Source: Geomicrobium sp. JCM 19038
GTDB taxonomy: Bacteria; Bacillota; Bacilli; Bacillales; Marinococcaceae
Reading direction: 5' to 3'
Assembly: GCF_000698125.1 (NCBI RefSeq)
Contig: NZ_BAXA01000009.1
Location: forward strand, 81,944-145,943
DNA: 64,000 nucleotides
Numbering within the stretch: the first letter of the stretch is position 1; the number at the start of each line of letters is the position of its first letter. Made by a program: the position numbers and the translations under genes. Positions 10,334-17,222 of this stretch are shown in pieces. The notes beneath the pieces were generated by a model. It saw only the letters and a program-made list of their open reading frames with translations, did no database searches and was not told the origin of the DNA.

Positions 10334-11898
10334 AACGCGCAATCATTTCAGTAAGTGATAAAACAGGAGTCGCTTCATTTGCTAAGCAACTGATTGAACT
10401 CGGGTTTGAGATTATCTCAACAGGAGGTACAAAGAAGGCGTTGCAAGATGCTGGAATCGACGTAATTGGCATTTCAAACGTCACAGATTTCCCTGAAATT
10501 CTTGAAGGTCGTGTGAAGACATTGCACCCAGCCATTCACGGTGGACTTCTTGCAAAACAAAGTGATCAGAACCATATGAAAGCTCTTGAAGAACAAGGAA
10601 TCTCTCCAATTCACCTCGTTGTCGTTAATTTGTATCCATTTAAAGAAACAATAAAAAAGAATGGTACAACATTTGAAGATGCAATTGAAAACATTGATAT
10701 TGGTGGTCCTGCGATGTTACGCGCATCAGCCAAAAACCATGAAAGTGTTACGGTTGTAACAGACCCAACTGATTACGACGTTGTTCTTGAAGAGCTTTCA
10801 AAAGGAGAAGTGAGCGGCACGACGAGACGTCGTCTCGCAGCGAAAGTGTTCCGTCATACCGCAAGCTATGATGCGTTGATTGCTGAATACTTAACGAAAG
10901 AAAGTAATGAGAAATACCCGGAAAGCTTAACGCTTACATATGAACGTAAACAAACGCTTCGCTACGGGGAAAACCCTCATCAAGAAGCAGCGTTCTATGA
11001 GACGGCACTTCCAGCTAGTCCATCTCTTGCAAATGCCGAACAACTTCATGGGAAAGAACTTTCGTATAACAATATTAATGACGCAGATGCAGCGCTTGCA
11101 CTCGTATCCGAGTTCAAAGATACAGTTGCAGCAGTTGCTGTCAAGCATACAAACCCTTGTGGTGTAGGGATCGCTGACACGCTTGAAGGCGCATTTAATG
11201 AAGCGTATGAAGCAGATCCTGTATCGATTTTCGGAGGAATTGTCGCTGTAAATGAAACGATCGATAAAGCGACCGCTACAAAGTTGGCAGACATATTCTT
11301 AGAAGTGATTATTGCTCCAGACTATAGCGAAGATGCTCTCGCAATTTTAAAGAAGAAAAAGAACATCCGTCTCTTAAAAGTGAACAATACGACGAAGAAA
11401 AACGACGTTCAAACGATCACATCAGTTCAAGGCGGCTTACTCGTTCAAGACGAAGACCGTTCTGGCTTAAATGAGGCAACGGTAGAAGTTGTAACAGAAC
11501 GTAAGCCAACTGAAGATGAGTGGAAAAGCTTGAAACTCTCTTGGAGCGTTGTAAAACATGTGAAATCAAACGCCATTGTACTCGTGAACGGAAACCGTAC
11601 TGTTGGCGTTGGCGCAGGACAAATGAACCGTGTTGGCGCTTGTGATATCGCTGTTAAGCAAGCAGGAGAATTAGCAAAAGGCAGTGCACTCGCATCAGAC
11701 GCATTTTTCCCGATGAAAGATACGGTTGAAAAAGCAGCTGAAGCAGGTATAAAAGTTATCATTCAACCTGGCGGTTCCATCCGTGATGAAGAGTCGATTC
11801 AAGCTGCTAATGAAGCAGGTATTGCAATGGTTTTCACTGGTATGCGCCACTTTAGACACGCTAGGAGGAATGATGATGAACGTTTTAGTTGTAGGTAA
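10330..11898 (+). CDS. purH: AICAR transformylase/IMP cyclohydrolase PurH
   Basis: Bifunctional enzyme for the last two steps to IMP. The N-terminal MGS-like cyclohydrolase has ISVSDKTGVASFAKQL, STGGTKKAL and FPEILEGRVKTLHP. The C-terminal AICAR transformylase has LRYGENPHQEA, VAVKHTNPCG and IIQPGGSIRDEESI. Family members normally end at RHFxH. Here the frame continues about 10 residues (ARRNDDERFSCR) into purD. Adding one base at about 11858 would give a TAG exactly in front of the purD ribosome site, so this tail may be another single-base deletion artefact. Confidence 0.95.
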   Translation: MKRAIISVSDKTGVASFAKQLIELGFEIISTGGTKKALQDAGIDVIGISNVTDFPEILEGRVKTLHPAIHGGLLAKQSDQNHMKALEEQGISPIHLVVVNLYPFKETIKKNGTTFEDAIENIDIGGPAMLRASAKNHESVTVVTDPTDYDVVLEELSKGEVSGTTRRRLAAKVFRHTASYDALIAEYLTKESNEKYPESLTLTYERKQTLRYGENPHQEAAFYETALPASPSLANAEQLHGKELSYNNINDADAALALVSEFKDTVAAVAVKHTNPCGVGIADTLEGAFNEAYEADPVSIFGGIVAVNETIDKATATKLADIFLEVIIAPDYSEDALAILKKKKNIRLLKVNNTTKKNDVQTITSVQGGLLVQDEDRSGLNEATVEVVTERKPTEDEWKSLKLSWSVVKHVKSNAIVLVNGNRTVGVGAGQMNRVGACDIAVKQAGELAKGSALASDAFFPMKDTVEKAAEAGIKVIIQPGGSIRDEESIQAANEAGIAMVFTGMRHFRHARRNDDERFSCR

Positions 11899-13114
11899 CG
11901 GTGGTCGCGAGCATGTCCTTGCTTGGAAACTTGCACAAAGTAAGCGCGTAGAAACGGTCTACGTTGCACCAGGAAATCCTGGTATGGAAGACGTTGCAAC
12001 GTGTTTAGACGTGGATATTGCAAATCACGATGAGCTAATCCAAAACGCAAAAGAACTCAACGTAGAACTTACCGTAATCGGGCCGGAAGCACCGCTTGCT
12101 GCAGGGGTTGTTGATGCGTTCACGGAAGCTGGATTAGCCGTGTTCGGACCAAGTAAAAAAGCAGCACTAATCGAGGGTAGCAAAGCGTTTGCCAAAGATT
12201 TGATGAAACAGTACAACATCCCAACTGCGAACTATGAAGTGTTTACTGACTTTGAAGAAGCACTTCACTATACAAAAACACAAGGCGCACCAATCGTCGT
12301 AAAGGCAGACGGTCTTGCTGCGGGTAAAGGTGTAACGGTTGCCGTGACTCTAGACGAAGCGGAGTTAGCTCTTCGCGACATTTTACTTGATGATGCATTT
12401 GGCACTGGCGCTAAAGTCGTGTTAGAAGAGTATCTTGAAGGTGAGGAACTGTCGATCTTAGCACTTGTTAATGGTGACACTGTCGTTCCACTTGCAGAGT
12501 CTCAAGACCATAAGCGAGCGTTTGATGCTGATCAAGGCCCTAACACAGGTGGGATGGGAGCTTATTCTCCGGTACCACACATTGATCGTAGTGACATTTC
12601 TAAAGCGATTGAGACGATCGTAAAGCCAACCGCACAAGCGATGATTAAAGAAGGGACACCATTTACTGGCGTTTTATATGCAGGACTAATGATGACCGCA
12701 GAAGGTCCGAAAACAATCGAGTTCAACGCTCGATTTGGAGATCCAGAAGCACAAGTTGTTCTGTCACGCATGGAAAGCGACCTTGTTGATGTCATTCAAG
12801 CGGTATTAAACGACGAAGAACCAGCGGTCCATTGGTTAGAAGAAGCCGTTGTTGGTGTTGTACTTGCAGCAGACGGTTATCCGAGTAGCTATATGAAAGG
12901 ACTACCTGTGCCAAAGCGAACGAGCGGAGAGGTGTTCTACGCAGGAGTTGAAAGAGGTTCCAAGGGGCTTACGAGTAGTGGAGGTCGTGTGTATATTGCC
13001 ATGGGCAAAGGTTCATCATTGAAAGAAGCACAAGCAAACGCCTACGAAAATGTAGATTCGTTAGATACATCAGGCTATCATTACCGAACCGATATTGCAT
13101 ACCGAGCGCTATAA
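11876..13114 (+). CDS. purD: GAR synthetase PurD
   Basis: ATP-grasp ligase joining phosphoribosylamine and glycine. Three tandem ATGs (11870, 11873, 11876) are available; 11876 is chosen because AGGAGG at 11863-11868 is best placed and B. subtilis PurD begins MNVLIIGKGGREH. 412 aa. Seen: VVGNGGREHVLAWK, KADGLAAGKGVTV, QDHKRAFDADQGPNTGGMG and FNARFGDPEAQVVL. Last gene of the operon, followed by a strong terminator. Confidence 0.97.
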   Translation: MNVLVVGNGGREHVLAWKLAQSKRVETVYVAPGNPGMEDVATCLDVDIANHDELIQNAKELNVELTVIGPEAPLAAGVVDAFTEAGLAVFGPSKKAALIEGSKAFAKDLMKQYNIPTANYEVFTDFEEALHYTKTQGAPIVVKADGLAAGKGVTVAVTLDEAELALRDILLDDAFGTGAKVVLEEYLEGEELSILALVNGDTVVPLAESQDHKRAFDADQGPNTGGMGAYSPVPHIDRSDISKAIETIVKPTAQAMIKEGTPFTGVLYAGLMMTAEGPKTIEFNARFGDPEAQVVLSRMESDLVDVIQAVLNDEEPAVHWLEEAVVGVVLAADGYPSSYMKGLPVPKRTSGEVFYAGVERGSKGLTSSGGRVYIAMGKGSSLKEAQANAYENVDSLDTSGYHYRTDIAYRAL

Positions 13115-13121
13115 TGATCGT

Positions 13122-13166
13122 GAAGAAACCACCCTTTTGAGGGTGGTTTCTTCGTAGGTTTTCTTT
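13122..13166 (+). terminator. pur operon terminator
   Basis: GAAGAAACCACCC (13122-13134), loop, then GGGTGGTTTCTTC form a long stem 8 nt after the purD stop, followed by a T-rich stretch. Confidence 0.85.
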
Positions 13167-13215
13167 AGAAATATTAGAGTGAAGTACTTACCAATAACTA
13201 AGCGGCTGTTGTGGC

Positions 13216-13307
13216 TACGCGACAAGGTAGGTGTCTCTAGCACCAGAGCGGTCGCTTCTAGCACCAAGGTGGGTATCTCTAGCACCGCTGTAAACACGTT
13301 CTAACAC
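13216..13307. repeat. 21-nt-period intergenic repeat, locus 1
   Basis: TAGCACC recurs at 13238, 13259 and 13280, exactly 21 nt apart, with degenerate copies 22 nt outside at 13216 and 13302. Unit sequences after TAGCACC diverge (AGAGCGGTCGCTTC, AAGGTGGGTATCTC). It sits between the purD terminator and the next promoter and appears non-coding. The period matches two other intergenic loci in this window. Confidence 0.7.
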
Positions 13308-13441
13308 AAAAATGCTAAGTTATGGTCCATAGACTTCTAAAAGCAAGAAATCATGAAAATCATTTATCGCTCATAATAAATTCTACCTTGTCACCACGGT
13401 AGTTCAACTGTTTACATCGTAAATCGAAGCTCGTTCGATAG

Positions 13442-13466
13442 GTTTAAATTTATAATTAGCGGGAAC
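13442..13466 (+). promoter_or_regulatory. SigB-type promoter of the aldehyde dehydrogenase gene
   Basis: GTTTAA (13442-13447), 13-bp spacer, GGGAAC (13461-13466). This fits the SigB pattern GTTTAA-N12-15-GGGTAT in the -35 and the first three and fifth -10 bases. The same two hexamers with the same 13-bp spacer stand before the YusW-like gene at 20061-20085. Confidence 0.55.
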
Positions 13467-13467
13467 A

Positions 13468-13487
13468 CCCTTTGTACAATCAAAGGG
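13468..13487 (+). promoter_or_regulatory. Hairpin covering the ribosome-binding site
   Basis: CCCTTTG (13468-13474), 6-nt loop TACAAT, CAAAGGG (13481-13487). The 3' arm contains most of the Shine-Dalgarno AAAGGGAGTG of the gene at 13500, so the hairpin would hide it in the mRNA. Regulatory role inferred. Confidence 0.5.
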
Positions 13488-13499
13488 AGTGAAGCAATC

Positions 13500-14924
13500 A
13501 TGTTTAAACACGAAAACAAGTTGTTTATTAACGGTGAATGGATTGACTCAACAAATGATGAAACAATTAACGTAATTAACCCTGCGACTGAAGAAGTAAT
13601 CGGTACAATTTCAGCGAGTACTAGCGAAGATTTAGATAAAGCTGTGCAAGCAGCGCGCGATGCTTTACCCGCATTTTCTAGAACGATTAAAAAAGAACGT
13701 ATTGATTTATTAAATCGAATCGCAGATGAATATGAGAAGCGCAAAGATGAGTTTATTGATGTGATGACACTAGAACTTGGTGCGCCACGGACAATCTCTG
13801 AAAACGTTCATTATGAAATGGGACTCGCTCATTTTCGAACGGTCGCAAAAGCATTAGAAGACTATTCGTTTGAAGAAGAGCGTGGAGGTCATACGGTCGT
13901 TAAGGAATCAGTCGGTGTTAGCGGATTGATTACACCTTGGAATTTCCCGACGAACCAGACGTCAACGAAGATTGCTGGGGCAATTGCAGCGGGAAGTACG
14001 ATTGTTTTAAAGCCATCAGAAGAAACTCCGTATGCAGCGATTATGCTTGCAGAAATTATTGAAAAGGCAGGAGCACCAAAAGGTGTCTTTAACCTCGTAA
14101 ATGGAACAGGTGATACGATCGGTGATGGCATTAGTTCTCACCCTGACATCGATTTCGTGTCGTTTACCGGTTCTGGATCAGTAGGAACGAAAGTAATGGA
14201 AAATGCATCACAAACGATTAAGAATGTCGCACTTGAACTCGGCGGAAAATCTCCACTCTTCGTTTTGAAAGATGCCGACCTTCAAAAAGCAGCAAAGTCC
14301 GCCGCTCAACACATGATGCTCAATAGTGGACAAGTTTGTTCGGCTGGAACGCGAGTTCTCGTTCCAAAAGAAATGCAATCAGACTTTGAAACGGCGTTAG
14401 TCAAAGCGTTAGATAAGTTTAAGATGGGTGATCCACAAGATACAGCCAACTTTACTGGACCTCTTATTTCTAAGAAACAATATGATACGGTTCAGTCTTA
14501 TATCAAGAAAGGTCAAGAAGAAGGTGCTCGCCTCGTAGAAGGTGGGGAAGGAAAGCCTGAAGGCCTTGAAAAAGGCTATTATGTGAAACCGACGATCTTC
14601 TCAGATGTATCAAATGATATGGTTATTGCCCGTGAAGAAATCTTTGGCCCTGTAACGGCGATTATTACGTATGAAGACATTGAAGAGGGTCTTCAAATTG
14701 CTAACGATACTCCGTATGGCTTAGCAGGTTATGTAATTGGAGAAGACGAGAAGTCATTGAAATATGTTGCAAGCAACATCCGTGCCGGACAAATTACAGT
14801 AAATGATGCCATAACGGATCATCTAGCGCCATTTGGCGGTTTCAAGCAATCTGGAATTGGTCGTGAGTGGGGAGACTTTGGTATTGAAGAGTATCTAGAA
14901 GAAAAAGCAATTATGGGAGTGTAA
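13500..14924 (+). CDS. NAD(P)-dependent aldehyde dehydrogenase
   Basis: 474-aa ALDH-superfamily enzyme oxidising an aldehyde to its acid; substrate not predictable. Rossmann and substrate elements: ITPWNFPTNQTSTKIA, LKPSEETPY, SFTGSGSVG, the general-base Glu in ELGGKSP (near 245) and the nucleophile Cys in GQVCSAGTR (Cys280). EEIFGPV and GGFKQSGIGREWG are typical of the C-terminal half. The start has GGGAGTG upstream and is preceded by a SigB-like promoter, suggesting a general-stress detoxification role comparable to aldY of B. subtilis. It is not the betaine aldehyde dehydrogenase, which lies at 17223. Confidence 0.9.
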   Translation: MFKHENKLFINGEWIDSTNDETINVINPATEEVIGTISASTSEDLDKAVQAARDALPAFSRTIKKERIDLLNRIADEYEKRKDEFIDVMTLELGAPRTISENVHYEMGLAHFRTVAKALEDYSFEEERGGHTVVKESVGVSGLITPWNFPTNQTSTKIAGAIAAGSTIVLKPSEETPYAAIMLAEIIEKAGAPKGVFNLVNGTGDTIGDGISSHPDIDFVSFTGSGSVGTKVMENASQTIKNVALELGGKSPLFVLKDADLQKAAKSAAQHMMLNSGQVCSAGTRVLVPKEMQSDFETALVKALDKFKMGDPQDTANFTGPLISKKQYDTVQSYIKKGQEEGARLVEGGEGKPEGLEKGYYVKPTIFSDVSNDMVIAREEIFGPVTAIITYEDIEEGLQIANDTPYGLAGYVIGEDEKSLKYVASNIRAGQITVNDAITDHLAPFGGFKQSGIGREWGDFGIEEYLEEKAIMGV

Positions 14925-14927
14925 ATG

Positions 14928-14957
14928 AACAACCGAAGGTCATCCCTTCGGTTGTTT
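14928..14957 (+). terminator. Terminator after the aldehyde dehydrogenase gene
   Basis: AACAACCGAAGG / CCTTCGGTTGTT with a short loop followed by TTT, starting 4 nt after the stop. Confidence 0.8.
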
Positions 14958-14974
14958 CTAAGCGAGGTGAAAAA

Positions 14975-15337
14975 GTGGAGCGACACGTCGTTTTCTATGA
15001 TGCTACGTGTACACTATGCCAAGGGCTAAAACGAATGATGAAGAAGTTGGATTGCAATCAAAACGTCGATTGGTACCCTGTTCAAGAAGTTAGTAATAAG
15101 ACGAAAAGGCTGGCAGCGCAATTTAAGGATATGGAAAAAGAAATTTACTTGTTAAGTAATGCGAAGACTGTGTATATCGGGTATAATGCCATTCGAAAGC
15201 TTTTGATTACAATACCGGTTACAAGGCCAATTGGAATCGTTTTATATGTACCTGGTACGCGTCTCATAGGGCAACCGGTTTACCGATTTGTTTCAAACAG
15301 GCGCCATCGTTGGTTCAAAACACTGCCTTACAAATAA
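14975..15337 (+). CDS. DCC-family (DUF393) thiol-disulfide oxidoreductase-like protein
   Basis: 120 aa, GTG start at 14975 with GAGGTGA at 14964-14970. The N-terminus has FYDATCTLCQG, the D-x-x-C-x-x-C motif that names the DCC family; the rest (AIRKLL, GTRLIGQPVYRFVSNRRHR) also fits YuxK-like members. Members are thioredoxin-like with unknown partners, so the biochemical role is only inferred. It follows the ALDH terminator closely and may be read through from it. Confidence 0.8.
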   Translation: MERHVVFYDATCTLCQGLKRMMKKLDCNQNVDWYPVQEVSNKTKRLAAQFKDMEKEIYLLSNAKTVYIGYNAIRKLLITIPVTRPIGIVLYVPGTRLIGQPVYRFVSNRRHRWFKTLPYK

Positions 15338-15341
15338 GCAT

Positions 15342-15367
15342 AATAAAAAGTGCCCCGAAAGGGACAC
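15342..15367 (-). terminator. Terminator of the binding-protein gene (minus strand)
   Basis: On the minus strand GTGTCCC TTTC GGGGCAC is followed by TTTTTATTATG, a standard intrinsic terminator. It may also serve the convergent DCC-family gene weakly. Confidence 0.75.
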
Positions 15368-15371
15368 CTAA

Positions 15372-16277
15372 TTATTGAACGTCTAGCCATTCGTCAACCG
15401 TTTCACGATTGTCGTCGATCCATTTTTGAGCAGCTTCTTCTTCTCCCATACCCTCTTCAGAGATGTAGAGCATGACTTCGTTCATATCATCTGTTGTCCA
15501 ATAGAAGTTATCAAGAATTTGGAAAGCGACTGGGTCGTCTTCTTCTAAGCCTTCGCGTACGATTGTACGAATTTCACCGTCTTCTTGGAAGATTCCTTTT
15601 GGATCTTCAAGAAACTTTAAATCGTGCGTATTAAATTTCCAGTGTGGTTGCCAAGCAGTGACAACAATCGGTTCTTCATTTGCAATATGTGTTGCTAGTT
15701 CTTGAGTCATTGCAGCGTCGAAGCTTGTCTGTACGGTTACATCATCAATGCCGTATTCTTCTAGAGCTTCTTCAGTTGTTGATACGACCCCAGCACCTGC
15801 ATCGATACCAGTAATTTGACTTACGACAGAACCATCAAGTTCTTCAATTGAATCGATGTCCATGTACGTTGGTACTGCAAGACCCGTTTGAGCGTTTTCA
15901 AGATTCGGTCCAAGATCAACGACATCATCGCCAAATTGTTCATAGTCGTATTTCATATCATCTGGTAACCAACCTGCAACGTGAGCGTCTGCGTCACCAG
16001 AAGCAACACTTGCCCACATGACTCCTTGCTCGACCGTCGTAATGGTCGTGTCGTAACCCGCTTCTTCTAGGACGAGTTTCATTACGTTATTTGATGCAAC
16101 TTCAGAATCCCACGTTACGTATACGAGTTCAAGCTCGCCACCTTCTGTAGCCGATTCGGTTGTTTCCCCTTCTTCGGTTGCGCCGGCATCATCATTTGCG
16201 GCCTCTTCATCTCCATTCCCGCAAGCTGCGAGCATGACTGCGCTGATCCCTAATAAAGAATGCTTCCAATACTTCAT
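15372..16277 (-). CDS. Glycine betaine/choline-type ABC transporter binding lipoprotein (OpuAC family)
   Basis: 301-aa extracellular solute-binding lipoprotein. The signal peptide ends in the lipobox LAAC with Cys19; an acidic, Ser/Thr-poor linker (residues 20-48) follows, then an OpuAC-type domain (VYVTWDSEVASNNVMKLVL, GDADAHVAGWLPDD) rich in Trp for quaternary-amine cages. No ATPase or permease gene is next to it, so it is an orphan that must use a transporter encoded elsewhere. It diverges from gbsR and has a candidate GbsR operator downstream of its promoter, suggesting choline-linked control. Ligand (betaine, proline betaine or choline) unknown. Confidence 0.9.
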   Translation of the reverse strand: MKYWKHSLLGISAVMLAACGNGDEEAANDDAGATEEGETTESATEGGELELVYVTWDSEVASNNVMKLVLEEAGYDTTITTVEQGVMWASVASGDADAHVAGWLPDDMKYDYEQFGDDVVDLGPNLENAQTGLAVPTYMDIDSIEELDGSVVSQITGIDAGAGVVSTTEEALEEYGIDDVTVQTSFDAAMTQELATHIANEEPIVVTAWQPHWKFNTHDLKFLEDPKGIFQEDGEIRTIVREGLEEDDPVAFQILDNFYWTTDDMNEVMLYISEEGMGEEEAAQKWIDDNRETVDEWLDVQ

Positions 16278-16306
16278 AAACTCTCTCCTTCAAAGAATTT
16301 CGTTTG

Positions 16307-16343
16307 TTTAATATTATTTAAATGTTGTTTATAGGTTATCATA
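16307..16343 (-). promoter_or_regulatory. Candidate GbsR operator and -10 of the binding-protein gene
   Basis: Read on the minus strand, TATGAT (16338-16343) is followed after 15 nt by TTTAAATAATATTAAA (16307-16322). This matches 13 of 16 bases of the perfect palindrome before gbsA, which also lies 15 nt after its -10. The -35 is unclear. In B. subtilis GbsR acts as a roadblock downstream of the promoter, so geometry and sequence both fit; binding is inferred. Confidence 0.5.
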
Positions 16344-16465
16344 AATATTGGTGAAGTCAAACAATAAGGTATTTGTCACAAAACGTAAACTTGCAAAGAA
16401 GAAAACTCAAAGCTATACTAGTTTTGAAAATGTTTTATATGTTTTAAACAAAAGGGGTGCTAGCG

Positions 16466-17035
16466 ATGTCTGATCATTCAGCAGCTCAAGAAGAACTAGA
16501 ACAAATTCATGCTCTTATTAAAAACGGTATTGCCGATACAATGGATATATACGGAGTGAATCGCTCTGTAGGCCAACTTTATGCAACGCTGTATCTAAGT
16601 GATGAACCGATGACACTCGATCAATTAAGAGACGAACTTGGCATGAGTAAAGGTAGCATGAGCCTAGGTGTAAGAAAACTTCTTGAAGAAAAGATTATTC
16701 ATAGAGTCTATCGAAAAGGCGAACGTAAAGACCTGTATCAAGCAGAGCAAGATTTTTTCCAGTTCTTTATCTCTTTCTTTACCCGTCGTTGGGAAAGGGA
16801 AAAGAACGTGAACTTGTATGCTGTTAAGCAGGCACAGCCACGTTATCAAGCATTAATGGAAGACCCAGACACACCAGAAGATGTTCGTGAAGAAGCAGAA
16901 CGTCACTTTAATAAGATCAACGACTCAATGCAATATTATCGTTTTCTTGATATTCTCGTTGAAGAATTTGAAGAAGGCGACTTGGCTCAAAAGCTTCTTG
17001 AGCGTCATAACAAAAGACAAGCATCTGAATCGTAA
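16466..17035 (+). CDS. gbsR: Choline-responsive repressor GbsR
   Basis: 189-aa MarR-like winged-helix protein of the GbsR family. ATG 16466 (MSDHSAAQEELEQIH) is preferred over the upstream GTG 16457, which lies inside the AGGGG ribosome site. The DNA-binding wing region includes DQLRDELGMSKGSMSLGVRKL, with the family-typical GMSKxxMS recognition segment, and RKGERKDLYQAE. In B. subtilis GbsR represses gbsAB and opuB and is relieved by choline. It lies directly upstream of gbsAB, separated by its own terminator. Confidence 0.92.
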   Translation: MSDHSAAQEELEQIHALIKNGIADTMDIYGVNRSVGQLYATLYLSDEPMTLDQLRDELGMSKGSMSLGVRKLLEEKIIHRVYRKGERKDLYQAEQDFFQFFISFFTRRWEREKNVNLYAVKQAQPRYQALMEDPDTPEDVREEAERHFNKINDSMQYYRFLDILVEEFEEGDLAQKLLERHNKRQASES

Positions 17036-17042
17036 CGCATAA

Positions 17043-17077
17043 AGAGCGAGTACCTATAGAGGGACTCGTTCTTTTTA
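17043..17077 (+). terminator. gbsR terminator
   Basis: AGAGCGAGT (17043-17051) pairs with ACTCGTTCT (17064-17072, one G-U), followed by TTTTTAT. Confidence 0.8.
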
Positions 17078-17139
17078 TATTGTGCTTACGGCTAGGAATG
17101 CCCTCAGACTGCCAATCTTATAAATTATAATCATTTCCT

Positions 17140-17168
17140 TTGACAGTTATTTTGAACGGTGGTAAATT
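17140..17168 (+). promoter_or_regulatory. gbsAB promoter
   Basis: TTGACA at 17140-17145 and TAAATT at 17163-17168 with 17-bp spacing. The leader to the gbsA start is about 50 nt. Confidence 0.65.
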
Positions 17169-17183
17169 ATTATACATAGAACG

Positions 17184-17199
17184 TTTAATATATATTAAA
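17184..17199 (+). promoter_or_regulatory. Candidate GbsR operator upstream of gbsA
   Basis: TTTAATATATATTAAA is a perfect 16-bp palindrome starting 15 nt after the -10 element, in the position where GbsR acts as a roadblock in B. subtilis. A close relative lies at 16307-16322. Confidence 0.6.
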
Positions 17200-17222
17200 T
17201 GAATTGAAGGAGAGTGAGTTCC

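Noticed and set aside
13109..13297. 62-aa minus-strand frame with heptad-like repeats
   Set aside because: Produced by the 21-nt-period repeat and the pur terminator; no ribosome site.
17171..17177. TATACAT as the gbsA -10
   Set aside because: It would be 25 bp from TTGACA; TAAATT at 17 bp is the better choice.
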